Positions 1 to 7,768 are shown, counted from the first letter of the stretch. The stretch: 19,806 nt of DNA from Acidulodesulfobacterium_A sp049965795 (GCA_049965795.1 JBMFVW010000029.1:1-19806); one strand, 5' to 3'. Notes: generated from the sequence alone by a model not told the origin. A program made the numbers and translations.

Positions 1-195
1 AATAAAGAAATAATAAAGAAAAATTCGGAAGGAAAAGGTGCCAGATATTATTTTTTGCATTAACTAAAAAAGTCAATTAATGTATAAAGTTCCTGCAGTA
101 TCTAATTTGAGACAAGGACAGAATTTAATTCTGTCCTTGTATTTACTGTCACCGTATTTAGGGTAATCTGACACCTTTTCCTATCGGCAATTTCG
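1..195. repeat. Nested palindromic repeat, copy 1 (left end outside the window)
   Basis: This gene-free stretch holds a composite inverted repeat. The outer arms are GGAAAAGGTGCCAGAT (31-46) and ATCTGACACCTTTTCC (166-181), 16 bp with one mismatch. Between them is a perfect 14-bp palindrome, ACAAGGACAGAATT (112-125) and its complement (127-140), around a single central T. A CTATCGGCAA tail (181-190) follows the right arm. Read on the minus strand, the order and much of the sequence match the copy at 2749-2912, including a GGAAGGAAAAGGTG stretch at 27-40. No transposase is present, so this is a non-autonomous REPIN- or MITE-like element. The link to REP-associated tyrosine transposases is inferred from the motif type. 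Confidence 0.8.
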
Positions 196-212
196 GGGAT
201 ACAGTTTGTTTA

Positions 213-242
213 TTGACACCTTGTAATACAAGAGAGTATAAT
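213..242 (+). promoter_or_regulatory. Sigma-70-type promoter of the universal stress protein gene
   Basis: TTGACA (213-218) and TATAAT (237-242) are both exact consensus hexamers separated by 18 bp. Transcription should begin near 249, giving a leader of about 74 nt. The gene has its own AAGGA ribosome binding site at 309-313, nine bases before the ATG at 323. The CTATCGGCAA end of the repeat lies 32 bp upstream of the -35 box. Confidence 0.75.
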
Positions 243-322
243 TAAACTAAATTTTTAAAAATATTTGGAAAACGAAAATTATTCATATATACATTATAAA
301 TAATAAATAAGGATTTACAAAA

Positions 323-1249
323 ATGTTCAATACAGCCCTATATGCTATAAATTTCGGGGATTTTTATTATGAAAATCTTGATTGCTTCATAAACTATTCT
401 AAAATAGGTTTAAAAGAAATAGTACTCATACATGTAATAGATCCATCCGTTTTTCATCACAGCCTTTATTCCGTTTATAAAAAAGAAGACGAAGAAAAGA
501 TAAGGAAATTTGCGGAAATAAAGCTTGAAGATATTAAAAAATATTTGGAAAAGTCGGGGTTCGGCGTAAGATACGTCATAAGAGTAGGTAACGTAGCGGA
601 AAAAATTGCCGATGAAGCAAAAGCCGAAAATATAGATTTTGTAGTTTTGGATAAAAAGGTAGATGCAAAAAATAAGAGGTACTTTTCGTTTTACGGTTCT
701 CCTTTGTACGATATAATTATTAAAACGGAAAGGCCGATACTTGTTATGAGGAGGGTTTTGTTTCATTCTTCGAGCGATTTCAGGAACGATGGGAAAACGA
801 GCTGCAGAAATCTGTTCGACGATATAATTTTTGCTACCGATTTTTCCGATTTTTCGCTTAAAGCTATACCGTTAATTTTGAAAATACCTGTCGATGTAGT
901 TAAACTCCTCACCGTTTTGCACGTTATAGACGAAAAATTAATCAGGGGACTAAAAGATTCTACTCAAGCCGAATTGGAAAATTACGAAAAAAATCTTGCA
1001 GATAAATTTGAATCCGTAATGCGTGGACTTAATTACAGGTTTGCAAAGGAAAAGTCCAATATTGCCATAGTTGTTAAAAAAGGCGCTCCTTGTAAGGAAG
1101 TGATCGATTTTATAGAAGAAACGGGAAAAAAACTGTTAATTTTAGGCTTTAAGGGTAGAGATAAAGAAGGAATAAAAGAAATTCTTTTCGGAAGTACGGC
1201 AGAGAGAATAATAAATGCGCTGCCATGTTCGATATTTATCGCTAAATGA
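323..1249 (+). CDS. Tandem-domain universal stress protein (UspA family)
   Basis: A 308-residue cytoplasmic protein made of two UspA folds, roughly residues 1-145 and 164-308. Usp proteins bind ATP or act as nucleotide-dependent stress regulators; the exact role here is unknown. The second domain opens with DDIIFATDFSD, typical of the first Usp strand, and ends with the nucleotide-loop region: G275-x-x-G278 and G290-S291, followed by AERI. In the usual motif nine residues separate the second G from G-S/T; here there are eleven, so ATP binding is plausible but not certain. The first domain lacks the GxxG part and keeps only FYGSPLYD, so it is probably degenerate. The start is supported by AAGGA nine bases upstream and by a consensus promoter. 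The gene converges on the MFS gene with 36 bp between stops and no clear terminator hairpin. Confidence 0.85.
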   Translation: MFNTALYAINFGDFYYENLDCFINYSKIGLKEIVLIHVIDPSVFHHSLYSVYKKEDEEKIRKFAEIKLEDIKKYLEKSGFGVRYVIRVGNVAEKIADEAKAENIDFVVLDKKVDAKNKRYFSFYGSPLYDIIIKTERPILVMRRVLFHSSSDFRNDGKTSCRNLFDDIIFATDFSDFSLKAIPLILKIPVDVVKLLTVLHVIDEKLIRGLKDSTQAELENYEKNLADKFESVMRGLNYRFAKEKSNIAIVVKKGAPCKEVIDFIEETGKKLLILGFKGRDKEGIKEILFGSTAERIINALPCSIFIAK

Positions 1250-1285
1250 AATAAAAAAGCATAAAAAACCTTATTTTATATTTAT

Positions 1286-2695
1286 TTAATCCACAACAAC
1301 AGAATTATTTGTAATATTATACGATTTAGCGAAAAATCCGAATAAAACAGTGGCAAAAATTAATGCAAAGGCAACTAAGCTATATGCATTTATATAATTA
1401 AAGTAATCGAAAACAGCGCCTACGGCAACAGGTCCCAGAACAAAACCGAAATCGCTTAATGTTCTGTAAATGCCTATTGCCTCGTCGTAACGGTTTTTGT
1501 CCACGCTGTCCATTAAATAAAGATTTCTTGCGGGACCTGAAAATCCGCCGCCCGCGCTTAATAAAATAATAGATAATCCGAACGATATCAAGTTTTTAAA
1601 TATTATAAAACTTAGAACTCCGACTGCAGTAATAATGAAAGAGGTTATTATAGATTTTTTAACTCCCATAACGTTTATAACTCTGTCGGAATAATATGTA
1701 AGGACGACGCCTATTACCGCAGATATAGAAACAAGCAGTCCTATGTCCGCTTTATTTAAACCCATTATGCTGTATCCTACTAAAGGCACCAGTTCCCTTC
1801 TAGACCCTATTCTTGAAAAGAAAAAAGTAAATGTTAAAAAACATAATGCAATAAAATTAAAATTATACAAAAGCGAAAAATATTTTTTACGCGTATTCAT
1901 GCCGGAATTTTTATCGTAATTAATATTAATATCAATATTCTTAATTTTATCGGCATTCTTATCTGCACCGGCAGTTTTGATATAATTCTTGCCGTATTTA
2001 TATATGCCGGAATTTAGAGTGTTGTTCTCCTTATCAGTTTTTATTTTTATGTTTTCTTTTACGTTTTCCCCATTATCTTCTAAGGGTGTTTTGTTTATAT
2101 TATTTATGCCGTTTAGGAATTTTTTATTGTAAAAAGCTATTATTAATCCGGCGGCCATTACTATAGCGTAAAGTAAAAATGCAGTTTTATCGGAAAATTC
2201 GTAAGCGACTACGGCGCCGAGAAACGGTGCGGAGCCCATAGAAAGCCTTCTTGCTATCATATATCTGCTTAAAACTTTAGCCCTCTTTTCTTCTTTATAA
2301 AGGCGTTTAGTCAGTATTATCATCGAAGACGTGTTGATTATGCCTGAACCGAATCCCTCAAGAAATCTGAATAAGAAAAGCTGATAATATGAAGTTGAAA
2401 GCAGGTATCCTACAGCTCCGAGAAAAATAGACAATATTCCTATATGTATATATTGCGAGTTAAGTTTTTTGCTTATAATGCTTATGGGAATGTTTACGAA
2501 TATGCGGGCAAACCCGAAAGATGCGATTATTAAACCAATAGTGATTATGCTTGCGCCGAGGCTTTTTGCGTAAAGGGGAAGAACGACGGTATTTAATCCA
2601 AGCCCGAAGTCGGCAAGGGCTATAGTCGAAAGTATAGCAATTAAAAGTCTTTTTGTGGATGCAGGCGCCAGCGACTGCGGCGGTTTTGGTTCCAT
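1286..2695 (-). CDS. Major facilitator superfamily (MFS) transporter with a long central loop
   Basis: A 469-residue inner-membrane permease with about twelve hydrophobic segments: six in residues 15-190 and six in 276-460. The substrate cannot be read from the sequence; drug or metabolite efflux is a reasonable guess from overall similarity to MFS_1 proteins. The N-terminal half carries the short cytoplasmic loop after helix 2 (SKKLNSQ, residues 75-81), a weak form of MFS motif A, and a Gly-rich helix GFGSGII (114-120). The two halves are joined by an unusually long hydrophilic, Asn/Lys/Asp-rich loop (about 191-275) that looks like low-complexity expansion. There is no Shine-Dalgarno sequence before the ATG, and a promoter lies so close that the transcript should be leaderless. 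No other Met occurs before residue 124, so this start is the only sensible one. Confidence 0.82.
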   Translation of the reverse strand: MEPKPPQSLAPASTKRLLIAILSTIALADFGLGLNTVVLPLYAKSLGASIITIGLIIASFGFARIFVNIPISIISKKLNSQYIHIGILSIFLGAVGYLLSTSYYQLFLFRFLEGFGSGIINTSSMIILTKRLYKEEKRAKVLSRYMIARRLSMGSAPFLGAVVAYEFSDKTAFLLYAIVMAAGLIIAFYNKKFLNGINNINKTPLEDNGENVKENIKIKTDKENNTLNSGIYKYGKNYIKTAGADKNADKIKNIDININYDKNSGMNTRKKYFSLLYNFNFIALCFLTFTFFFSRIGSRRELVPLVGYSIMGLNKADIGLLVSISAVIGVVLTYYSDRVINVMGVKKSIITSFIITAVGVLSFIIFKNLISFGLSIILLSAGGGFSGPARNLYLMDSVDKNRYDEAIGIYRTLSDFGFVLGPVAVGAVFDYFNYINAYSLVAFALIFATVLFGFFAKSYNITNNSVVVD

Positions 2696-2703
2696 AACCA
2701 GTT

Positions 2704-2732
2704 ATTTTACAGTATAATGACTTTTTAGTCAA
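2704..2732 (-). promoter_or_regulatory. Promoter of the MFS gene, near-leaderless
   Basis: On the minus strand TTGACT (2732-2727) and TAAAAT (2709-2704) are separated by exactly 17 bp. Only eight bases lie between the -10 box and the A of the ATG at 2695, which puts the start codon at or within one or two bases of the transcription start. Confidence 0.65.
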
Positions 2733-2748
2733 TTATTGCTTTGCGCCA

Positions 2749-2912
2749 AAAATTTGCCGATAGGAAAAGGTGTCAGATTACCTAAATACAGGGACAGAAT
2801 TCAATTCTGTCCCTGTATCAAATTAAAAAAAATCAGACACCTTTTCCTTCCAAATTTTTATTAATCATCGCTTTATTCTATCGAACTTTAAATTTTTCTA
2901 TCGGCAAATTTT
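2749..2912. repeat. Nested palindromic repeat, copy 2 (complete)
   Basis: Three nested inverted repeats share one centre region. The outermost is AAAATTTGCCGATAG (2749-2763) with its perfect 15-bp complement at 2898-2912. The middle pair is GGAAAAGGTGTCAGATT (2763-2779) with AATCAGACACCTTTTCC (2831-2847), 17 bp with one mismatch. The inner pair is a perfect 16-bp palindrome, ATACAGGGACAGAATT (2786-2801) and its complement (2803-2818), around a single C. The element fits tightly between the divergent promoters of the MFS and ferritin-FNT genes and is the inverted counterpart of the copy at 1-195. No coding sequence is seen in it. It could be a REPIN or MITE relic, a bidirectional terminator or insulator, or a binding region. 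Confidence 0.85.
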
Positions 2913-2925
2913 GGGTGCGCCGGTG

Positions 2926-2954
2926 TTGTCAAATTAATAGACTTGATATATAAT
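2926..2954 (+). promoter_or_regulatory. Promoter of the ferritin-FNT gene, leaderless
   Basis: TTGTCA (2926-2931) and a consensus TATAAT (2949-2954) have a 17-bp spacer. The ATG at 2962 begins eight bases after the -10 box, exactly where transcription should start, and no Shine-Dalgarno sequence precedes it. Confidence 0.75.
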
Positions 2955-2961
2955 TAATATT

Positions 2962-4407
2962 ATGACGGATTTATATTTAAAAAATGACGAACACGAAAGC
3001 GGTTCAAGTTCCGGAAATTCTAAAAATACCAAAGCCGTTCACGATACTATTGACCTGCTTCAAAAATACCTTGCCGCAGAAGTAGCCGGCAGAGATCTTT
3101 ACGTCGAGCAGGCTAAAACACTCAAAGACCCTATTCTGGTTCAGGCTTTAAAATCTTTTGCGTCCACCGAAAGCGGGCACATTATAAACATAAGAGAAAA
3201 AATAACCGAACTCGGAGGAACGCCGAATACTTTAAATTCTATCAGGGAAGCCCAGAAGGGCGTGAGCGAGGCATCGCATCAGGTTTCTGCTCCTCTCGAT
3301 ATGCTTAGAATCGATTTAAAAATAGAAGAAAATGCAATTAACGATTATACCGCAGGATTGGAAGTAATTGACGACCCGGGCGTGAGAGCGCTTATAGAAA
3401 ACAATCTTGCCGAAGAAATTCACCATTCTTTATACTTATCGAAAAGAATAAACGAAATTTTAGAAACTACCAAAGCGCGTATCGGCGCTATTAAAGGAAT
3501 AGAAAAGCCCGGAGGGAAAGAAGCTTCCGAAATTTTTAAGGCTTCGGTCGAGGTCGGACAGGCAAGGCTTAAACGAAGCTGGCTGGAAATGTCTATGTCT
3601 GGCCTTATAGCAGGTATGAACGTTACTTTCGGTATAATTGCTTCTTCGTACGTTGCCGGAGCGACGGCTCCTTTAGTCGGCGCCGATGTGGCAAAAATAC
3701 TTGGAGCGCTTTTTTTCCCTATAGGTTTCATGTTTTTAATGATAGGCAAAAGCGAACTTTTTACAGAAAATTTTTTAGTTCCGGTAACCGCAGTAATCGC
3801 AAAAAAAGGCAGAATTTTTGAGCTTTTAAAATTGTGGTCGCTGACGTTAATGGGAAATATGGCGGGTATTTTTATTTTTGCGCTCGTAATAGCAGGTTCG
3901 TTAAATCAGATTGTTCCGTCTTTCGTTGTTAATCACATACACGGCGTTGCAAACAGCTATATGGACAGAACGCCTTTTGTAATGATTTTAAGCGCCGTAT
4001 TTGCCGGCTGGCTTATAACTCTTATGACGTGGCTTTTGATAGCGTCAAGCGGCACCCTTGCAAGAATATTTATCATATGGGTCGTCGGTTTTATGATATA
4101 TTTGAACTCTTTCAGCCATATAGTAGTGGCGTCGTCGGAAATTTTAATAGCTATAAACACAGGTTCGCATATTTCATATATTTCATGGCTTTACGGTTAT
4201 GTCCCGTTAACGCTTCTCGGCAATATGATAGGCGGTTTATTTTTTGTTACCATTCTGCAGTATTTGCAGATTTTACACGCGGTGCCTACAGTTCCGGACG
4301 AACATATTTCCGCTTCTTCGTACGAACTTGATATGATGGGCGGCGGAAACGGCAGGGCAAAGTATGATGCAATGAAAAACGTCGAAAATATAGAGGACAC
4401 CCTTTAA
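2962..4407 (+). CDS. Ferritin-like diiron domain fused to a formate/nitrite transporter (FNT) channel
   Basis: A 481-residue inner-membrane protein with two modules. Residues 25-170 form a four-helix ferritin-like/rubrerythrin-type domain with a plausible diiron ligand set: E40, E70 and H73 (ExxH), E122, and E151-x-x-H154. Residues 195-440 match FNT channels: a GKSELFTENFL stretch (262-272) seen in YfdC-type members, several membrane helices, and a central-pore His, H386, in SFSHIVVASSE. FNT pentamers conduct formate, nitrite, lactate or hydrosulfide; which applies here is unknown. The fusion recalls MbfA, where a ferritin-like domain is joined to a VIT1/CCC1 iron exporter, suggesting metal- or redox-gated transport. 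The first 20 residues are Ser/Gly-rich and disordered. The start is set by the leaderless promoter. The sHdr operon follows in the same direction but has its own promoter. Confidence 0.85.
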   Translation: MTDLYLKNDEHESGSSSGNSKNTKAVHDTIDLLQKYLAAEVAGRDLYVEQAKTLKDPILVQALKSFASTESGHIINIREKITELGGTPNTLNSIREAQKGVSEASHQVSAPLDMLRIDLKIEENAINDYTAGLEVIDDPGVRALIENNLAEEIHHSLYLSKRINEILETTKARIGAIKGIEKPGGKEASEIFKASVEVGQARLKRSWLEMSMSGLIAGMNVTFGIIASSYVAGATAPLVGADVAKILGALFFPIGFMFLMIGKSELFTENFLVPVTAVIAKKGRIFELLKLWSLTLMGNMAGIFIFALVIAGSLNQIVPSFVVNHIHGVANSYMDRTPFVMILSAVFAGWLITLMTWLLIASSGTLARIFIIWVVGFMIYLNSFSHIVVASSEILIAINTGSHISYISWLYGYVPLTLLGNMIGGLFFVTILQYLQILHAVPTVPDEHISASSYELDMMGGGNGRAKYDAMKNVENIEDTL

Positions 4408-4598
4408 ATAAAATTTGACTTTTTTATTTATCGTGATATTATANNNNNNNNNNNNNNNNNNNNNNNNNNNNNNNNNNNNNNNNNNNNNNNNNNNNNNNNN
4501 NNNNNNNNNNNNNNNNNNNNNNNNNNNNNNNNNNNNNNNNNNNTATAGAGGACACCCTTTAAATAAAATTTGACTTTTTTATTTATCGTGATATTATA
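4389..4598. other. Scaffold gap of 100 N between identical 55-base contig ends
   Basis: Bases 4389-4443 and 4544-4598 are identical over 55 nt and flank exactly 100 N (4444-4543). The upstream copy holds the last codons of the ferritin-FNT gene and the bases after it. The simplest reading is that two contigs overlap here by a k-mer-sized length and no sequence is missing. Collapsing the overlap removes 155 bases and leaves about 136 bp between the FNT stop and the next ATG. Confidence 0.85.
4570..4597 (+). promoter_or_regulatory. Putative promoter of the sHdr operon
   Basis: TTGACT (4570-4575) and TATTAT (4592-4597) are separated by 16 bp. The same pair is present in the duplicated copy left of the gap. 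The leader to the ATG at 4699 is about 95 nt of very AT-rich sequence ending in the ribosome binding site AGGAGAG (4688-4694). Confidence 0.5.
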
Positions 4599-4698
4599 TA
4601 AATATTATATAAATAATAAATGATTATTAGAGATATTATTGTATTTTAGTTTGATATTTTAGCAGATATAAACGAAAACGGTAAAGCAGGAGAGCTTT

Positions 4699-5376
4699 AT
4701 GGAATATGATGAAAATGGAGTAAGTATTGTTCCAGCCGAATTAAAAAAAGAGATTTTCGAAGAAGCAAGAAAAGATTTCCGTTATGAAGAATATGTTAGA
4801 GGATGTTTAAACTGCGGCGTCTGCACCGGCGGATGTCCGCCCCACAGATTTTTTGATTTTTCCCCGCGTATAGTGCTGCAAAAAATGAAATCAAAAGACC
4901 CTGAACTTATCTGGACTATGATGGACGAATATGTATGGGCGTGCTTCCAGTGCTTCACGTGCGCTATGATTTGCCCGTTCTTAAACAGTCCGGGAGGAGT
5001 TATAGCCATATTAAGGGAAATTGCGGTTAGAAGGGGATTTGAATCGGCAAAAAAAGTTTTAAAACCATATTCACGCGTGCTCTTAAAACTTACCGCATAC
5101 GGCAACCAGCTTTCTCCGGATATGATCCAGCCGGATTTCTTTCCGGACTGGGGTCCTCATATAGGATATGCATCAACCGACCTTGCCGTAAAAAGAAAAG
5201 CAATTCCTATGCCTACCCTTCAGGTTACTAATTTGGCGTGGGACGTTGCCCCCGAAACAATGAAAGAACTGTACGACATATTCGACGAAGCCGGAGTTTT
5301 TAAAATAATTGAAGCAGTCGATCCTTCGCTTTACGAAATAATACAGGATATCGTGGACGACGTCAGGAGTTCGTGA
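4699..5376 (+). CDS. shdrC1: sHdrC1, iron-sulfur subunit of the sHdr complex
   Basis: A 225-residue cytoplasmic ferredoxin-like protein of the HdrC type that passes electrons between the HdrA flavin and the HdrB subunits. It has two four-cysteine motifs for [4Fe-4S] clusters: C36, C39, C42, C46 and C82, C85, C88, C92, each spaced CxxCxxCxxxCP. The region after residue 110 is helical with no further clusters. It is the first gene of an operon in the order C1-B1-A-hyp-C2-B2, which is diagnostic for sHdr and differs from methanogen hdrABC. The start has GGAG (4689-4692) six bases upstream. The TGA stop is followed in the same frame by 24 sense codons before TAA, so the original protein may have been longer. 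HdrC-like subunits of other complexes have similar motifs, but the gene order makes the assignment fairly safe. Confidence 0.85.
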   Translation: MEYDENGVSIVPAELKKEIFEEARKDFRYEEYVRGCLNCGVCTGGCPPHRFFDFSPRIVLQKMKSKDPELIWTMMDEYVWACFQCFTCAMICPFLNSPGGVIAILREIAVRRGFESAKKVLKPYSRVLLKLTAYGNQLSPDMIQPDFFPDWGPHIGYASTDLAVKRKAIPMPTLQVTNLAWDVAPETMKELYDIFDEAGVFKIIEAVDPSLYEIIQDIVDDVRSS

Positions 5377-5451
5377 CGGACGGCATTGATTAATTTTGAC
5401 GATAAAAAAACCGGAGCGACTGAAGACGGCGAAGCTTTAATCAAGAAATAA
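5377..5451 (+). other. In-frame coding-like tail after the sHdrC1 stop codon
   Basis: After the TGA at 5374-5376 the same reading frame continues for 24 codons to a TAA at 5449-5451. The translation is hydrophilic (ending INFDDKKTGATEDGEALIKK) and looks like a normal charged C-terminal tail. The TAA overlaps the AAGGAG ribosome binding site of the next gene. It may be a tail lost through a recent stop mutation, a readthrough extension, or chance. Confidence 0.35.
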
Positions 5452-5463
5452 GGAGACATAAAC

Positions 5464-6672
5464 ATGGCTATAGATATAGAAATCAGCAACAGGCTCGGTC
5501 TTGCAAACGTAAAATCGGATTATATCCACACTGCGGGAAGAAAACTTGAAGATATACATGAGCGGCTGCTTGAACTTGAAGCAAAAGGCGAGGTTAAGGT
5601 AATACACGTAAAAGACGAAAACAAACCTATAGAAGCCGAGACTCTGCTCGGCTGGAAGAAAAAAATCCCGACAAATAAATTATGGCATCACAAATCCTGC
5701 GGACAGTGCGGTAATATTCCCGGATATCCGGTGTCTCTGCTGTGGTTTATGAACCAGATGGGTCTGGAATATGTCGATGAAAGGAATCAGACGTCGTGCA
5801 CCGCTTGGAATTACCACGGGTCAGGAACGTCCAACCCGGTCGGGCTTGCAGCCGTTGCCGTGAGAAACTGGCATAGGGCTTATGAATTAGGTTTATTTCC
5901 GCTTTTTCACTGTGCTACTACGTTCGGCGACTATAAAGAGATGAGAAATTTACTTGTCGAAAATAAAGAACTGCGCGACGAAGTCCGCAGAATTATGCAA
6001 AAAATAGGAAGAGACTTAGTCATTCCCGAATATATCGTGCATTACAGCGAATGGGTGCATGTTATGCGTTTTGAAATTGCAAAGTTAAAAAAATACGACT
6101 TAAGCAGCATAATTGCGACCGTTCATCCGGCCTGTCATACATATAAAATGATTCCTGAAGACTGCATTTACGACAAAGATATATATGCCGGAAAAAGAAC
6201 CGCCGTTTCTACCGGAGTCATGCTTGCTCTCGGCGCGCAGGTGGCGGATTATTCTACATGGTACGACTGCTGCGGTTTCGGTTTCAGACATATACTGACT
6301 GAAAGAGAAGCATCACGTTCTTTCGTAATGGACAGAAAAATCAGACCTATGGTCAGAGAGGCACATTCCGACGTCTGTATTACTCAGGATACAGGATGCA
6401 CCACGACGTTAGACAAAAACCAGTGGATAGGAAAAGCTATGGGATACACGGAACAGGTTCCGGTCATGGCGGACGTTATGTTTGCGGCATTGGCGTGCGG
6501 TGCCGACGTCTTTAAAATAGTTCAGCTTCAATGGCATACCACCGATTGGAGACCGCTATGCGAAAAAATAGGAATAGACTGGAAAAAATCAGAAGAAGGG
6601 TACAACGCATATCTAGAAGAACTTAAAGCCGGCGGTAAAACAGTTAATTTATACGAGTATCCGAAAAATTAA
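5464..6672 (+). CDS. shdrB1: sHdrB1, CCG-domain subunit with altered cysteine motifs
   Basis: A 402-residue cytoplasmic HdrB-like protein. Canonical HdrB carries two CCG domains (C...CCG...CxxC) that hold noncubane iron-sulfur clusters at the thiol active site. Here both sets deviate. The first region has C79, C82, C112 (in SCTAW, not CCG) and C150 without a CxxC partner. The second has C224, C269-C270-G271, C305 and C312, with six residues between the last two instead of two. At 402 residues it is about 100 longer than the partner HdrB2; the extra includes about 70 N-terminal residues before the first Cys. It lies 87 bp after hdrC1, with AAGGAGA (5450-5456) seven bases before the ATG, and is followed by hdrA. 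The two unlike HdrB proteins agree with the heterogeneous pair known in sHdr. Confidence 0.82.
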   Translation: MAIDIEISNRLGLANVKSDYIHTAGRKLEDIHERLLELEAKGEVKVIHVKDENKPIEAETLLGWKKKIPTNKLWHHKSCGQCGNIPGYPVSLLWFMNQMGLEYVDERNQTSCTAWNYHGSGTSNPVGLAAVAVRNWHRAYELGLFPLFHCATTFGDYKEMRNLLVENKELRDEVRRIMQKIGRDLVIPEYIVHYSEWVHVMRFEIAKLKKYDLSSIIATVHPACHTYKMIPEDCIYDKDIYAGKRTAVSTGVMLALGAQVADYSTWYDCCGFGFRHILTEREASRSFVMDRKIRPMVREAHSDVCITQDTGCTTTLDKNQWIGKAMGYTEQVPVMADVMFAALACGADVFKIVQLQWHTTDWRPLCEKIGIDWKKSEEGYNAYLEELKAGGKTVNLYEYPKN

Positions 6673-6724
6673 TTCTAAAGCAAAATAAAATTATATAACA
6701 CGGCGATTTAATGGAGGATGTTTT

Positions 6725-7768
6725 ATGTCTGAAAATATTTTAGTTATAGGCGGAGGTCCGGCAGGTTTAAATGCGGCCGTCATGCTTTCCGAATTGGGAG
6801 TCAACGTAGCTTTGGTCGAAAGAGATTCATTTCTTGGCGGCAACCCTAAAAAATTCAAATATAAATTTTTGTTTCCCGATATGCAGCCGGCAGACAACGT
6901 AATAGGAGAGCTTATTAAAAAAGCCGAGTCGGGAGGCAATATCAAAGTTTATTATTCTTCCGAAGTTTCGGATTTTAAAGAAAACGGAAAAAAATTCGAC
7001 GTTGTTATAAAGTCCGCTTCGGGAAATGAAACTAAAACATTTGATTCGGTTATTGTTGCTACCGGTTTCGAACATTTTGATCCTGCGAGAGATGCTAAAT
7101 ATTCCTATCAGCTTTTCGACGACGTTATAGACATAAAAGACCTTGAAAGGATGATGGGCGAGAATAATTTCGTAAGACCTTCAAACGGAAAGCCTCCTAA
7201 AAAAGTAGCATTTATTCTCTGCGTCGGTTCGAGGGACAGACATGTAGGAAACCAGTATTGTTCGAGGGTCTGTTGCACTGTTTCCGTAAAGCAGGCTATT
7301 GAAATGAGAGAACATTTTCCGGATTGCGAAGCGTATATATTTTATATGGACATAAGAACATACGGTTTTTTTGAGGATTTATACTGGAAAGCGATGGAAG
7401 AACATGACGTGCAGATAGTTAAAGGCAGAATTGCGGAAATTACTTCCGGACCGGACAATACGGTCGTATGCAAAGGAGAAGATACGCTGTTAAGGGGACC
7501 GTTCGAAATTCCTTTCGATATGGTAGTTCTTGCTTCGGGCATGGAAGGCGGACCGCAGTCGCCGGAAATATCCGCCAAACTTGGCATTGAACTTGACGAT
7601 CACGGGTTTTTAAAACCTGAAAACGTAACCCTTTCTCCGTTTAAGTCCAATAAACCCGGAGTTTTTTTGGCAGGAGCTTGTACGGGACCAAAGGCTATTT
7701 CCGATTCTATTACCGAAGGCGCAGCCGCTGCTATGAATGCTTATACATATGCGGTAAAAAACAGGTAA
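6725..7768 (+). CDS. shdrA: sHdrA, FAD-binding subunit of the sHdr complex
   Basis: A 347-residue flavoprotein, the core of the complex, thought to be where electrons are passed through FAD. The Rossmann motif is GGGPAG (9-14) with E32 at the end of the second strand for ribose contact; a second FAD motif is VATGF (111-115). The HdrA-specific cluster region has C166 (CVGSRD), C179, C183 and C184 (YCSRVCC). A final FAD motif, VFLAGACTGPKAISDSITEG, lies near the C-terminus. The protein is the short sHdr form: it lacks the extra N-terminal and ferredoxin domains of methanogen HdrA. GGAGG (6713-6717) seven bases before ATG fixes the start. One base separates its stop from the next gene, implying translational coupling. 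Confidence 0.88.
   Translation: MSENILVIGGGPAGLNAAVMLSELGVNVALVERDSFLGGNPKKFKYKFLFPDMQPADNVIGELIKKAESGGNIKVYYSSEVSDFKENGKKFDVVIKSASGNETKTFDSVIVATGFEHFDPARDAKYSYQLFDDVIDIKDLERMMGENNFVRPSNGKPPKKVAFILCVGSRDRHVGNQYCSRVCCTVSVKQAIEMREHFPDCEAYIFYMDIRTYGFFEDLYWKAMEEHDVQIVKGRIAEITSGPDNTVVCKGEDTLLRGPFEIPFDMVVLASGMEGGPQSPEISAKLGIELDDHGFLKPENVTLSPFKSNKPGVFLAGACTGPKAISDSITEGAAAAMNAYTYAVKNR

Noticed and set aside
100..190. Rho-independent terminator or small RNA gene
   Set aside because: The palindrome has no T run directly after it, and its near match at 2786-2818 shows it is part of a dispersed repeat.
2460..2732. 90-residue minus-strand ORF overlapping the start of the MFS gene
   Set aside because: It is the shadow of the MFS reading frame, with a basic composition and no domain; the MFS frame has clear membrane helices.
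2749..2912. Insertion sequence or CRISPR array
   Set aside because: No transposase ORF fits within 165 bp, and the repeats are inverted and nested rather than regularly spaced direct repeats.
4444..4543. Possible gene or missing region in the first N run
   Set aside because: The flanks are identical over 55 bases, so the gap length of 100 is a placeholder and probably hides no sequence.
5374..5376. Selenocysteine codon in HdrC1
   Set aside because: No Cys-like position is expected at the C-terminus, and no convincing SECIS hairpin follows the TGA.
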